Assembly: GCA_934045075.1 (NCBI GenBank)
Contig: OW203726.1
Span: 11,060,527 to 11,124,526 of the forward strand
Length of the DNA stretch: 64,000 nt
Origin: Yponomeuta sedellus
Taxonomy: Eukaryota; Arthropoda; Insecta; Lepidoptera; Yponomeutidae
Direction: 5' to 3'
Part shown: piece by piece, positions 20,901 to 32,700 of the stretch
Layout of the letters: every line of letters begins with the position of its first letter
How positions within the stretch are numbered: the stretch's first letter is position 1
The notes under the pieces: model-generated
What the model was told of the DNA's origin: nothing
Seen by the model: the letters and a program-made list of their open reading frames with translations, nothing else
The model's database searches: none
Made by a program: the position numbers and the translations under genes

Positions 20901-22433
20901 ATGGTATTGATCGGATGGTGTCGAACTTGTGCTATTTGTAAAATAAGATGCAGCCGGTCAAACGGTACGAAAAGAAAGTTTATGGGTAAATTTCCTAGGG
21001 ATGAAAATACCGGTAACTATTTCTGGCTACAGTTTTTGTCATCTTGCACAAGAGCAAGATCATAAATTATGTTAAATAACGTAATTAATATACTATGAGA
21101 AAAATACTATAATGTTTCAATGTCATAGTGTTGTGCCATACACATATTCAATATCGATAAAAAAATATCTGATAAGTACCTTGGTCAGAATTACTACTCA
21201 GTGTACGACGGGTGAATTGCTGTAAGCCATAACAATGTTGAACAATGTTGAGTGGCTGCATTGAATGTTGTTTTTTTTTTTTTTTAGATGCAGACAATAG
21301 GTGAAAATTGTGGAAGGTTTTATATCGTATATCCCCATCGAAAACTCCACCAACATAAATATGTTTGTAGAGATCATTTCCGGCCGAAAGATTTTTACAA
21401 CGATTTTAAAAGGAAGCCGATTAAAGAAATGGTGAGTTGTGTTATAAACTTATAATGTAACACTTACTACATTTCATGAATAATTATGTAATAAAACACA
21501 AAATACGCCTTGCTTTACGTCGAACATTTGAATGTATTTTGCTCCGTCATTTAGAACGCAATATTATTATTACGTCTTAATACGTAAATGACATACTTTG
21601 ATAAACATTTTTTTACAGGGCTGTATCTTCTCTACTTATAAATGCGCCTCCTCTTCCTGATTACTTACTAGCTGAGTTTCCTTACCACGTAGCCACGTAG
21701 CATCACTTGAAACTGGTTAGTGATTGGAATTACTAAAATATTTTTTTAACTTAAAATTATTTTTTATAAAAATGTATTTGATAGTTACATAGTCAATTAT
21801 GCAGTTATGTGGTAAACAGGAACAAACTATTTATTTTTCTTCGGACTATTCTTGCAATTGTTTATTTTCAGATTCAGCTATACAAAAAACCTATTAGTTG
21901 TCAAGCTTCACAAAACAACTCTGGTACGTAGACTTTTCATGTATCGCTGAAGTTTTTTGTAACTAGTGTTTGTTTACTTTGATAAATTACAAGGTGTTAT
22001 CATTTTCAGCACCTTGTACAGCAGCCAAAATATCAGCTGTTGCAATTGGTCCAGTAGGGTTTGACCACAATTATTGTAGCCTAGAATCTCAGAATATTTA
22101 TCAGAACTATCCCGGTAAGTAGCATAGTTTACCAACAAATTAATAATCAATAACGAATCAACTTAACTTTTTTTTACGATTTCAGCACCTGAATCCAAAC
22201 CACCGATTGATGAAGTTCGCTCAGATTGGACACCTCTAAAGAAAAACCAAATAGCTGCTGAAATAAATTCAATAGACCTTGACCACAATTATTGTGATTT
22301 GATAATAAATAATAAAATACTAATTTCATTTGTCGTTTTATTGAAAACATTGATTTTTATTAATTTTATTAGGCTAACTGCGGAGCCCCTGGATGAAAAT
22401 TTATCGATATCGATAAATGTAGTACCAATGTAA
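20901..22433 (+). pseudogene. Second THAP-domain gene, decayed, paralogous to the first
   Basis: Exon 20901-21012 carries CAICKIRCSRSNG and FMGKFPRDEN. Exon 21288-21431 carries HKYVCRDHFRPKDFYNDF. Exon from 21619 reads AVSSLLINAPPLPDYLLAEF, which parallels AVATLNIFNPPLSDDILAKF of the 16.6 kb gene. Exons 21872-21923, 22010-22114 and 22186-22433 follow with consistent phase 1 and share a DHNYC motif. AATAAA occurs near 22306. The joins into exon 2 and exon 3 do not keep frame, and the THAP Trp is not evident, so it is probably broken. No transposase core follows. It is transcribed away from the first THAP gene. Confidence 0.65.
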
Positions 22434-22945
22434 GTGGACGTCCCTAATGCACAGACAAGTTGTTATGTTGGTAGCACTTTTGACATTGCATTTTTGCTGT
22501 ATTGGTTGGTATTGCTAACGGGGCTAAACTCATTACAAAAGCATAATAGGGAGGTCCCGTCTCTTAAAACGTAGTGCTTATGTGCTCTGTGGTTCGTCAC
22601 CGACCGCTGACCGGGATAGGTATCAGAGTACTTTTTTTGTTGCGATGATTTTTTGTAGAATTACCTGAATTAGGTATAAATCGCCCAAAATGTCCGTACG
22701 GCGGAACAATGAAGATAAATCAATAGACCTTTAAGTTTATTGATTTATCCTCCTGAGACCCTGAGACCTCACACGATGACATAGACTTTGAAAAAATCAT
22801 GAACGAACTCATAAACACATATTTGAATTTCGCGGTGTTTGGGGCATGGACGAGATGTTGCCACACCTGAATTAATATTATTTTTTATGGTTTCTTTATG
22901 CAATTCTGTCATGGCGACGGTAAAACTGTAGATGAAGGAGCCATA
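22434..22945. other. Intergenic region, nothing firm
   Basis: Contains a double TATCGATA just before it (22402-22415) and short diverged repeat pieces, but no coding pattern. Confidence 0.4.
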
Positions 22946-23405
22946 ATGCCGCGCGGTGAGTTTTTATATTTTTTATCCATATAAATCGATAAAATTTTCC
23001 TTTTTTTTTTTTGTTGTTTTTTGTACAAAACCGTTAGAGGTAATATGTAGGTATATTTGGAAACCAATATTTCATACAAATCATCAATTTTGGCTTTGTG
23101 GGGTAGCCTTTCTTTTTTATGTCCTCATATGATCACTTTCGATGACAACTCTTGGTATGCCTATACGCGCTCACAGATGACACTCGTTCTTAAGATTGGT
23201 ATTGTTTTTAGGTTTGCATGATGATATTTTCCATTGCCTGAATGAATCTGATGGTGAAACTTTATCAGACAGCGAAAAAGAACTGGTTCTACCTACTCAT
23301 TCTAGTGGGAATTCCAGATCGGATGACGAAGAAAATTAAACCGATACTGAAACAATTCAAGATACACAGATCTTCCAGCAAAGAAGGCAGGGCAAGAGTT
23401 TTTGA
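22946..23405 (+). pseudogene. Short acidic two-exon frame, possibly a piggyBac-like N-terminus
   Basis: Exon 22946-22955 (ATG CCG CGC G) followed by a GTGAG donor joins an exon from 23212 in frame to give MPRGLHDDIFHCLNESDG, then ESDGETLSDSEKE and a stop at 23337-23339. After the stop the frame continues TDTETIQDTQIFQQ. Short acidic leaders of this kind open many piggyBac-type transposases, but no catalytic part is present. The word TGTCCTCATATGA recurs near 23119 and 23660, once as a palindrome. The family call is weak. Confidence 0.35.
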
Positions 23406-23811
23406 GAACCAATTACTAGAATGTAGAATTTTTTAGATAATTTGTTGATCTCAATGCGATTTTTTATTAGAAGTATGTAATTGTACGAAAACAAATCAGA
23501 TTTTTATGATTATAGCTGTAAGGAAATAAAAGACCTTTGAAAACTTAAGTTTTGGATGTTGATTTCAATATTTAAAGTGTTTTATTCTACTCGCACCCAA
23601 ATTTCGAATAACTTTATATGAACTCTTTATGTCCTCATACGAGAACTGACGCCTAGCGTCCTCATATGAGGACATTAGATAAACGGAGAGGGGGAGAGGG
23701 GGGATTTTTAAACCATGTAACAAGAAGAGGGGGTTCAAAAGTTAAAAAACTGTGACAAAAGTCACAAAATAGCAACGCTGGTGTTGACAGACAGAACAGG
23801 GGCATTATTGT

Positions 23812-23945
23812 GTAAGTGTCCACTGAGTTGAGTGACGTTGATTTTTACTTTTTTTAAGCTACTCCAGCTGTCAAATTCATACATTTTTGACACTTAGGAG
23901 TCGTCTAAATGCGTCACTCGATAGAGTGGAGCTACGTAATAGGAG
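23812..23945. mobile_element. MITE, related to 38680-38815 in opposite orientation
   Basis: GTGTCCACTGAGTTGAGTGA, GATTTTTACTTTTTTTAA and AGCTGTCAAATTCATACATT match the reverse complement of 38680-38815. AGTTGAGTGACG and CGTCACTCGATAG suggest imperfect inverted ends. Confidence 0.55.
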
Positions 23946-25161
23946 GGCTGCAGTGTTTGGCGAATGTCACCTATAAGTAGTCTGTGAATTTCGCCAACTC
24001 GCCTCAAAATAAGAATTTTATCTATTGTATGTTTTGTACGCAGCTGTTTTCTAAAATTATCTTGTATAATCGTAAAAATATAAAAATTAAGGATTATCAT
24101 TATGATTAATTATAGTCTATCTCCTCTTTTAATATTAATTTAATCCGTAGAGTGCCACAACAAAACCCAAAAGGTAACGAAAAAAATATTGATAAAGGAA
24201 AAACACATTTACTATAATTTGCTGTAATTTCTTAAGTAACCCATAAGCCAACGGAAAAAATAAAATTGAGATTGCAATGAGGGCTATTTTCTAGTTTTGA
24301 ACCATAAATGCAGTTTAAAACACGTTACCACTACAATTTGGCTGCCAATAATCGCCGCGACAATATTCGCACAGGATTGGCTCCTCATGTTACGCGCCTG
24401 CTCTTATCATCGTACATTGCCGATTTTTCAACAAAAACGCAATCCGATTAGTTATTTTGCTCACCTTGTTTTAAATATGCATAGGTCTGTACCAATTAAA
24501 GTCACTGCTTATAGACATGGTTTGTCTGCTGATCAATTTGAAATCCTGCTGATCAAGTAGTTATTTTGCGGCCTGAATGTTTATTATGCAAACTCAGTTA
24601 TTGTGATTTATTTTTTGACCATTATCAAATTTATTTGCGGAATAAGGATTGCTGTCCGATTTTTTTATTGGAAACATAATCTTTAAATGCTGAACACATG
24701 ATTTAAATGCTGTTTTTTTGTAGCTCACCTTTTTTTTGCGTGCGGCGCCGCCGTTGCATCTGTGCTTTTGTCTTTCGGGCTTTGGCAACACTGGTCAACA
24801 CTGTCCCCGCCACCCCCGCACCAGCCCCGCACTCAGCGCTGTAATATCTCTTTATCGTCTGTGGCTGTAATGCTCTGTGGCTGTAATCTGTAATTTTTCA
24901 GGAGGAGCGGAGAATTGACGTTTATGAATAGGAAAAGTCGGAAAATAGGAAATCTTTTGGTTTGCCTTTTGAGTGATATTTCAATTCGTTTACTTGGTTT
25001 TAACTACGATAAGTGGAAAAAATTATAATGAACTGCATATTAATCTGAAAAATATTACATGCAGTGAAGTGCAATGGACTTTTTCATCCGAAAAATGTTA
25101 TAATTTGTTGACACACACTAGATTCCGCTGATACGATAGAAGCTAGTTTTATTCAAAAGGA
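23946..25161. other. Upstream region of DIRAS; no gene assigned
   Basis: Contains a small frame at 24297-24560 that I do not recognise and that has no splice context. The last few hundred bases before 25162 probably hold the DIRAS promoter and 5' UTR, but no TATA or initiator stands out. Confidence 0.35.
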
Positions 25162-28100
25162 ATGCCGGAGCAAAGTAACGATTATCGCGTCGTAGTTTTT
25201 GGTGCGGGAGGCGTCGGCAAAAGTTCCCTAGTTTTACGTTTTGTAAAAGGCACATTTCGGGAATCCTACATACCAACGATCGAAGATACTTACAGACAGG
25301 TCAGTCTAAGTATTAATCTTAGGCTTTAAAGCTGGATACTTAGGTCATCAGTCAGTAGCAGTTTTAGTTCATCAGTGTTTACCTACTTTACTAGATACAG
25401 TCAGCGACACTAATTGTTCAATACTCGCCCTTATTTAGTACTAAATACGTGCTATTATAAGGTTACTCTACTATAGCTTTCTGTATCTACGAAAGTAACA
25501 ATATGTTATTGCATATTTGAAGCTTTGCCAGGGACCCTGACACAATAGTTTGGACAAATGCCATAATATCTAAGCACCAAATTTCCATTATACCAAGGAC
25601 AATTGGCATATTTAGGGGGAGTCGTGTGCCATCCTGGGCCTTTGATTCATAAAACTACAATTCATGTCACTATGAATTCAGGTATCATTTAGTTCATTAT
25701 GCCAATTTGATGTACATTGTATAGCCCATCAGTACAATTTTGTTAATATATGGGTTGATCGACTATTCATTGTACATGGAATTGTCATAGTTAACCACGA
25801 ATTGTAATTCTATATGAGGTTGGGTTACTGCTTGAAAGCTTGAGCTGAGGCACAGATCAAATAATAGTTACTTCCAGTCTGGAGCACAAACTTGTGCTTA
25901 AAAATGGTTCATTCTCATGCTGGTAATTTATGTCTGTGGAATATAGAACACCAGTGTATCTATCACTTCTATAGAGTAAAATTTTATATAATATGGACAA
26001 AGAATTTATAATCTTTGATCATCATCAGTTTACAAAACAATTCAATACAAATTGTTTTGTAAACTGATGAAACAAAAAAAAAAAATTTTCATAAAAGTGT
26101 ACAAAGATAGTGCCTGGGAGCCAAACTAGAATACCATATTAAATGGTTGAGTAAAAATTGGTAATAAAAAGCTTATAACAGATTCCCAATAACGTGCACG
26201 GACATCAGGCATAGACGAACACGTAACTTACACTAAATGGTAACTTACACTATAAGGTGGAATGGATGATGTTAAATCTTTATAAACATACCTAGTTGGA
26301 AATTTATGCTGGAACTGTCTTTTTATTTTCCACCTACATCATTTGTAATCTCGCTTTAGAAAATAAATATTCTAATGCTAAAATTAATTGTGTTTCAGGT
26401 GATTAGCAGTAACAAAACAATATGCACTTTACAAATAACTGACACCACAGGATCTCACCAGTTTCCAGCCATGCAAAGGTTATCCATCAGCAAGGTAATT
26501 ATTATGTGGAAAAATACTTTTACACATTTTACAAATATTGAACCTGTAAAAATGAAAAAGACTACATTTTATATATTCACTGCTGTTTATAAGTATAATT
26601 CATTAAAAACAAATTTAATGCATAGGTTTCTAATATATATATGATCGATAAGATCGAAACAGTCTAGTTCATGCTCACTAGATATGATTTTTACAATCTA
26701 ATTTCCCAAGAAGGTGGCTAATTACATGTCAAAACTAGCAACACAAGATTTTTTTATGACACAACTACTTTTCATTAATGGGTTTCATTTCGTGAAAAAG
26801 TTTTTGATGCTTAATTTCTTATGGTACCTAATATTTGTGATATTCCAGCTTTGAATTAATTGCTAAGTTTGAGAAAATGACTCTTTTAAAATGTGGCTTG
26901 ATGTGAGAAATTAAATCGACAGTGACTATATTTATAACTGTATAATTTTGTTAAACTATTATACACTTGTATTTCTCAATAGCAAGTACTCCCTTTCCTA
27001 ATCAAAAGTTTGTTTTAGTGAAAAAGGATACGTAGGGCTTAATTTTTTGGAGTTTTTGATTTTTATATCATTCAGTCCATTAATTCCTTTTTCATTGAAA
27101 CAAACTTTAAAACCTCCATAAAATAAATGTTACTAGTTATATATATATAAAGCTACAATGCGATATACTCACTGATCTATTCATCCATACGTTTTCTCCG
27201 AAACGGTAAGATTTGGACGAAAATGATGTATGAGAAAGTTGTAGGAAATGTATGAATTACAGCCATCCTATGAAGCCGATTTTTGAATTTCGAACGCGTT
27301 CCACTACGCGAGGGTGCTAACTCTGTCGTTTACCGACCGATTTGGATGAAATTTTCACCCGGCCTTTTCTTCGACACGCCATTTTCGGTTCCGCCGACGG
27401 TCGTTCCAAATTCAAAATACCACCGGAGCTATAGCCCTCCGAAAATCGGCCTTTTTTCGACCTCTACGCAAAAAAGTCGGCAGCCAACTGGGCGCATGCC
27501 AGGGACCAGCCGTAAACGGCATCGTGTCGTCAAAGGACCCAGGTATATGAGAAAAATCCGACATTCTGACATTTCAAGATGGCGGCCGAGATATTGGCTT
27601 TCAAAGGTGTCAAATTTACTATGGAGAATTTCTACAAAAAATTTGTACTGAAAATCATCTTTTTCGTAGAAAATCGTAATTTTTTTGTACCATCGATGGA
27701 GGCTAAGCGCCGAAATGAGTACTTGGCTGGGAATGGCGTCACCACGCCGAGGTACTGTAGCATTCCAGTTGGCCATCGACTCATCAAAGTTTGAAAATCA
27801 CCCACTTTAATAGAAAATTTTCACCCGAAATAGGATTTTTCATACAAAAATGCATTTCTTTAGTACCACCGACGGAGGCCAAAGGCCGAAACTACTACTC
27901 GGCTGGGAGCGGCTACTTAGTGCCGAGGTGCTGTGGCATTCCAGTTGGCCATCGACTCATCAAAGTTTGAAAATCACGCACTTTAATAGAAAAATTTCAC
28001 CCGAAATAGGACTTTTCATACAAAAATGCATTTCTTTAGTACCACCGACGGAGGCCAAAGGCCAAAACTACTACTCGGCTGGGAGCGGCTACTTAGTGCC

Positions 28101-29698
28101 GAGGTGCTGTGGCATTCCAGTTGGCCATCGACTCATTAAAGTTTGAAAATCACGCACTTTAATAGAAAATTTTCACCCGAAATAGGACTTTTCATACAAA
28201 AATGCATTTTTTTAGTACCACCGACGGAGGCCAAAGGCCAAAACTACTACTCGGCTGGGAGCGGCTACTTAGTGCCGAGGTACTGTAGCATTCCAGTTGG
28301 CCATCGACTCATCAAAGTTTGAAAATCACCCACTTTAATAGAAAAATTTCACCCGAAATAGGATTTTTCATACAAAAATGCATTTCTTTAGTACCACCGA
28401 CGGAGGCCAAAGGCCGAAACTACTACTCGGCTGGGAGCGGCTACTTAGTGCCGAGGTGCTGTGGCATTCCAGTTGGCCATCGACTCATCAAAGTTTGAAA
28501 ATCACGCACTTTAATAGAAAAATTTCACCCGAAATAGGATTTTTCATACAAAAATGCATTTCTTTAGTACCACCGACGGAGGCCAAAGGCCGAAACTACT
28601 ACTCGGCTGGGAGCGGCTACTTAGTGCCGAGGTGCTGTGGCATTCCAGTTGGCCATCGACTCATCAAAGTTTGAAAATCACGCACTTTAATAGAAAAATT
28701 TCACCCGAAATAGGACTTTTCATACAAAAATGCATTTCTTTAGTACCACCGACGGAGGCCAAAGGCCAAAACTACTACTCGGCTGGGAGCGGCTACTTAG
28801 TGCCGAGGTGCTGTGGCATTCCAGTTGGCCATCGACTCATTAAAGTTTGAAAATCACGCACTTTAATAGAAAATTTTCACCCGAAATAGGACTTTTCATA
28901 CAAAAATGCATTTTTTTAGTACCACCGACGGAGGCCAAAGGCCAAAACTACTACTCGGCTGGGAGCGGCTACTTAGTGCCGAGGTACTGTAGTATTCCAG
29001 TTGGCCATCGACTCATTAAAGTTTGAAAATCACGCACTTTAATAGAAAATTTTCACCCGAAATAGGATTTTTCATACAAAAATGCATTTCTTTAGTACCA
29101 CCGACGGAGGCCAAAGGCCGAAACTACTACTCGGCTGGGAGCGGCTACTTAGTGCCGAGGTGCTGTGGCATTCCAGTTGGCCATCGACTCATTAAAGTTT
29201 GAAAATCACGCACTTTAATAGAAAATTTTCACCCGAAATAGGACTTTTCATACAAAAATGCATTTCTTTAGTACCACCGACGGAGGCCAAAGGCCAAAAC
29301 TACTACTCGGCTGGGAGCGGCTACTTAGTGCCGAGGTGCTGTGGCATTCCAGTTGGCCATCGACTCATTAAAGTTTGAAAATCACGCACTTTAATAGAAA
29401 ATTTTCACCCGAAATAGGACTTTTCATACAAAAATGCATTTTTTTAGTACCACCGGTGGAGGCCAAAGGCCAAAAAAATTGCTCATCTGTGAATGGCATC
29501 GTGTCACGTAGATATTCAGGTCCCTGAGAAAAATCAAACATTTTGAAATTTCTAATTGCCGGCCGAGTTATTGACGATTGATGAAGGCCAACTTTGTATG
29601 AACATTTTGTACTGAAAATCGATTTCCTATAGAAGCCCTCCGCAAGTACTGCCTGCCGCAAATACCTACCGGGTGAACGACCCGAGTCATTATTATAT

Positions 29699-29731
<33 letters not shown>

Positions 29732-32700
29732 AAGCTACAATGCGATATACTCACTGATCTATTCATCCATACGTTTTCTCCGAAACGGTAAGATTTGGAC
29801 GAAAATGATGTATGAGAAAGTTGTAGGAAATGTATGAATTACAGCCATCCTATGAAGCCGATTTTTGAATTTCGAACGCGTTCCACTACGCGAGGGTGCT
29901 AACTCTGTCGTTTACCGACCGATTTGGATGAAATTTTGATAGAATGGTGATATAGTGATCCAATTGAAAAAAAAAAATTTGGTTGTTCGAAATTCAAAAT
30001 GGCGGCGCAGATATAGCCGACCGAAAAATCGACCTTTGCGCAAAAAAGTCGGCAGCCAACTGGGCATATGCTGGAGATATGCCGTAAGCGGCATCGCGTT
30101 GCCAAAGGACCCAGGTATATGAGAAAAATCCGACATCTTGGAATTTCAAGATGGCGGCCGAGATATTGATGATTGAAAATGACAAATTTTTGTATGGAGA
30201 TTTAGTACTAAAATTGACTTTTCAATAGAGAAATGAGACAAACTTGCGATGCCGGAGGCCGAGCTTCGCGAAGCGGGCACAAAAAGTTCTGCCGCGGCGA
30301 GGCCGAAGGCCGAGCTCCGTTTAGGCCGAGGCCGATGGCCGAGACCATTCAAATTGCGGCGCACAAGTACCAGCGCAAGAGCAAAAAGGGACAAACTTGC
30401 GAGGCCGCAGGCCGAGCTCCGCTGAGCGGGCACTAGAAACCCCGCCGCGGCGAGGCCGAAGGCCGAGCTCCGTCCAGGCAGAGGCCGAAGGCCGAGACCG
30501 TTCAGGTTACGGCGCACAAGTACCAGCGCAAAAGCAAAAAGGGACAAACTTGCGAGGCCGGAGGCCGAGCTCCGCGAAGCGGGCACGAGACACCCCGTCA
30601 CGGCGAGGCCGAAGGCCGAGCTCCGTCCAGGCCGAGGCCGAAGGCCGAGACCGTTCAGGTTACGGCGGACAAGTACCAGCGCAAGAGCAAAGAGGGACAA
30701 ACTTGCGAGGCCGGAGGCCGAGCTCCGCGGAGCGGGCACGAGGAACCCCGCCGCGGCGAGGCCGAAGGCCGAGCTCCGTCCAGGCCGAGGCCGAAGGCCG
30801 AGACCGTTCAGGTTACGGCGCACAAGTACCAGCGCAAAAGTAAAAAGGGACAAACTTGCGAGGCCGGAGGCCGAGCTCCGCGAAGTGGGCACGAGACACC
30901 CCGCCACGGCGAGGCCGAAGGCCGAGCTCCGTCCAGGCCGAGGCCGAAGGCCGAGACCGTTCAGGTTACGGCGGACAAGTACCAGCGCAAGAGCAAAGAG
31001 GGACAAACTTGCGAGGCCGGAGGCCGAGCTCCGCGGAGCGGGCACGAGGAACCCCGCCGCGGCGAGGCCGAAGGCCGAGCTCCGTCCAGGCCGAGGCCGA
31101 AGGCCGAGACCATACATGTTCCCACGCAACAATTCACTACAATAAGTGTCTAGCGAGGCCCTAGGCCGAGCGCCGCGGAGAGCGCAGCTCGGAGCGGCTG
31201 GGGGTTGGCGCGCGTAAGCGCGCAGGGGGCTCGCCCCCTAGTTATATATATATAAAGCTACAATGCGATATACTCACTGATCTATTCATCCATACGTTTT
31301 CTTCGAAACGGTAAGATTTGGACGAAAATGATGTATGAGAAAGTTGTAGGAAATGTATGAATTACAGCCATCCTATGAAGCCGATTTTTGAATTTCGAAC
31401 GCGTTCCACTACGCGAGGGTGCTAACTCTGTCGTTTACCGACCGATTTTGATGAAATTTTGATAGAATGGTGTTTTAGTGATCCGATTGAAAAAAAAAAT
31501 TTTGGTTGTTCGAAATTCAAAATGGCGGCGCAGATATAGCCGACCGAAAAATCGACCTTTGCGCAAAAAAGTCGGCAGCCAACTGGGCATATGCTAGAGA
31601 TATGCCGTAAGCGGCATCGTGTTGGCAAAGGACCCAGGTATATGAGAAAAATCCGACATCTTGGAATTTCAAGATGGCGGCCGAGATATTGATGATTGAA
31701 AATGACAAATTTTTGTATGGAGATTTAGTACTAAAATTGACTTTTCAATAGAGAAATGAGACAAACTTGCGAGGCCGGAGGCCGAGCTTCGCGAAGCGGG
31801 CACAAAAAGTTCTGCCGCGGCGAGGCCGAAGGCCGAGCTCCGTTTAGGCCGAGGCCGAAGGCCGAGACCATTCAAATTGCGGCGCACAAGTACCAGCGCA
31901 AGAGCAAAAAGGGACAATCTTGCGAGGCCGCTGGCCAAGCTCCGCGGACCGGGCACGAGAAACCCCGCCGCGGCGAGGCCGAAGGCCGAGCTCCGTTTAG
32001 GCCGGGGCCGAAGGCCGAGACCATTTAGGTTACGGTGCACAAGTACCAGCGCAAAAGCAAAAAGGGACAAACTTGCGAGGCCGGAGGCCGAGCTCCGCGA
32101 AGCGGGCACGAGACACTCCGCCACGGCGAGGCCGAAGGCCGAGCTCCGTCCAGGCCGAGGCCGAAGGCCGAGAAGGTTCAGGTTACGGCGGACAAGTACC
32201 AGCGCAAGAGCAAAAAGGGACAAACTTGCGAGGCCGCAGGCCGAGCTCCGCGGAGCGGGCACGAGAAACCCCGCCGCGGCGAGGCCGAAGGCCGAGCTCC
32301 GTCCAGGCCGAGGCCGAAGGCCGAGACCATACATGTTCCCATGCAACAATTCACTACAATAAGTGTCTAGCGAGGCCCTAGGCCGAGCGCCGCGGAGAGC
32401 GCAGCTCGGAGCGGCTGGGGGTTGGCGCGCGTAAGCGCGCAGGGGGCTCGCCCCCTAGTATACCCATATATAGGTATGTATACGCACTGTACCATGTACG
32501 GTGCGATAGTAGTTATGAGGTTAGAAACTAGATGGCAGCACTGTATCGATACCGCGGTCGGCCATCTATACGCTAGTAAAATATACTTATCTATGGTCTA
32601 GTTCATTGGAGCCAATACATTGACAGCATGTTATTTACAATCTACACAATTTCCAAGAAAAGATTGATGAATCAAGATTTCAGTGCAGTTAAGTTGCATG

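Noticed and set aside
27850..28850. Repeated 98-residue frames starting [11 protein letters not shown]
   Set aside because: Same frame restarting in each 176-bp satellite unit; it stops in every unit at the same point.
30146..31132. A 328-residue minus-strand frame and several shorter plus-strand frames
   Set aside because: They cross a 153-bp GC-rich tandem array; a period divisible by three keeps frames open on both strands. No start context, no domain, no splice sites.
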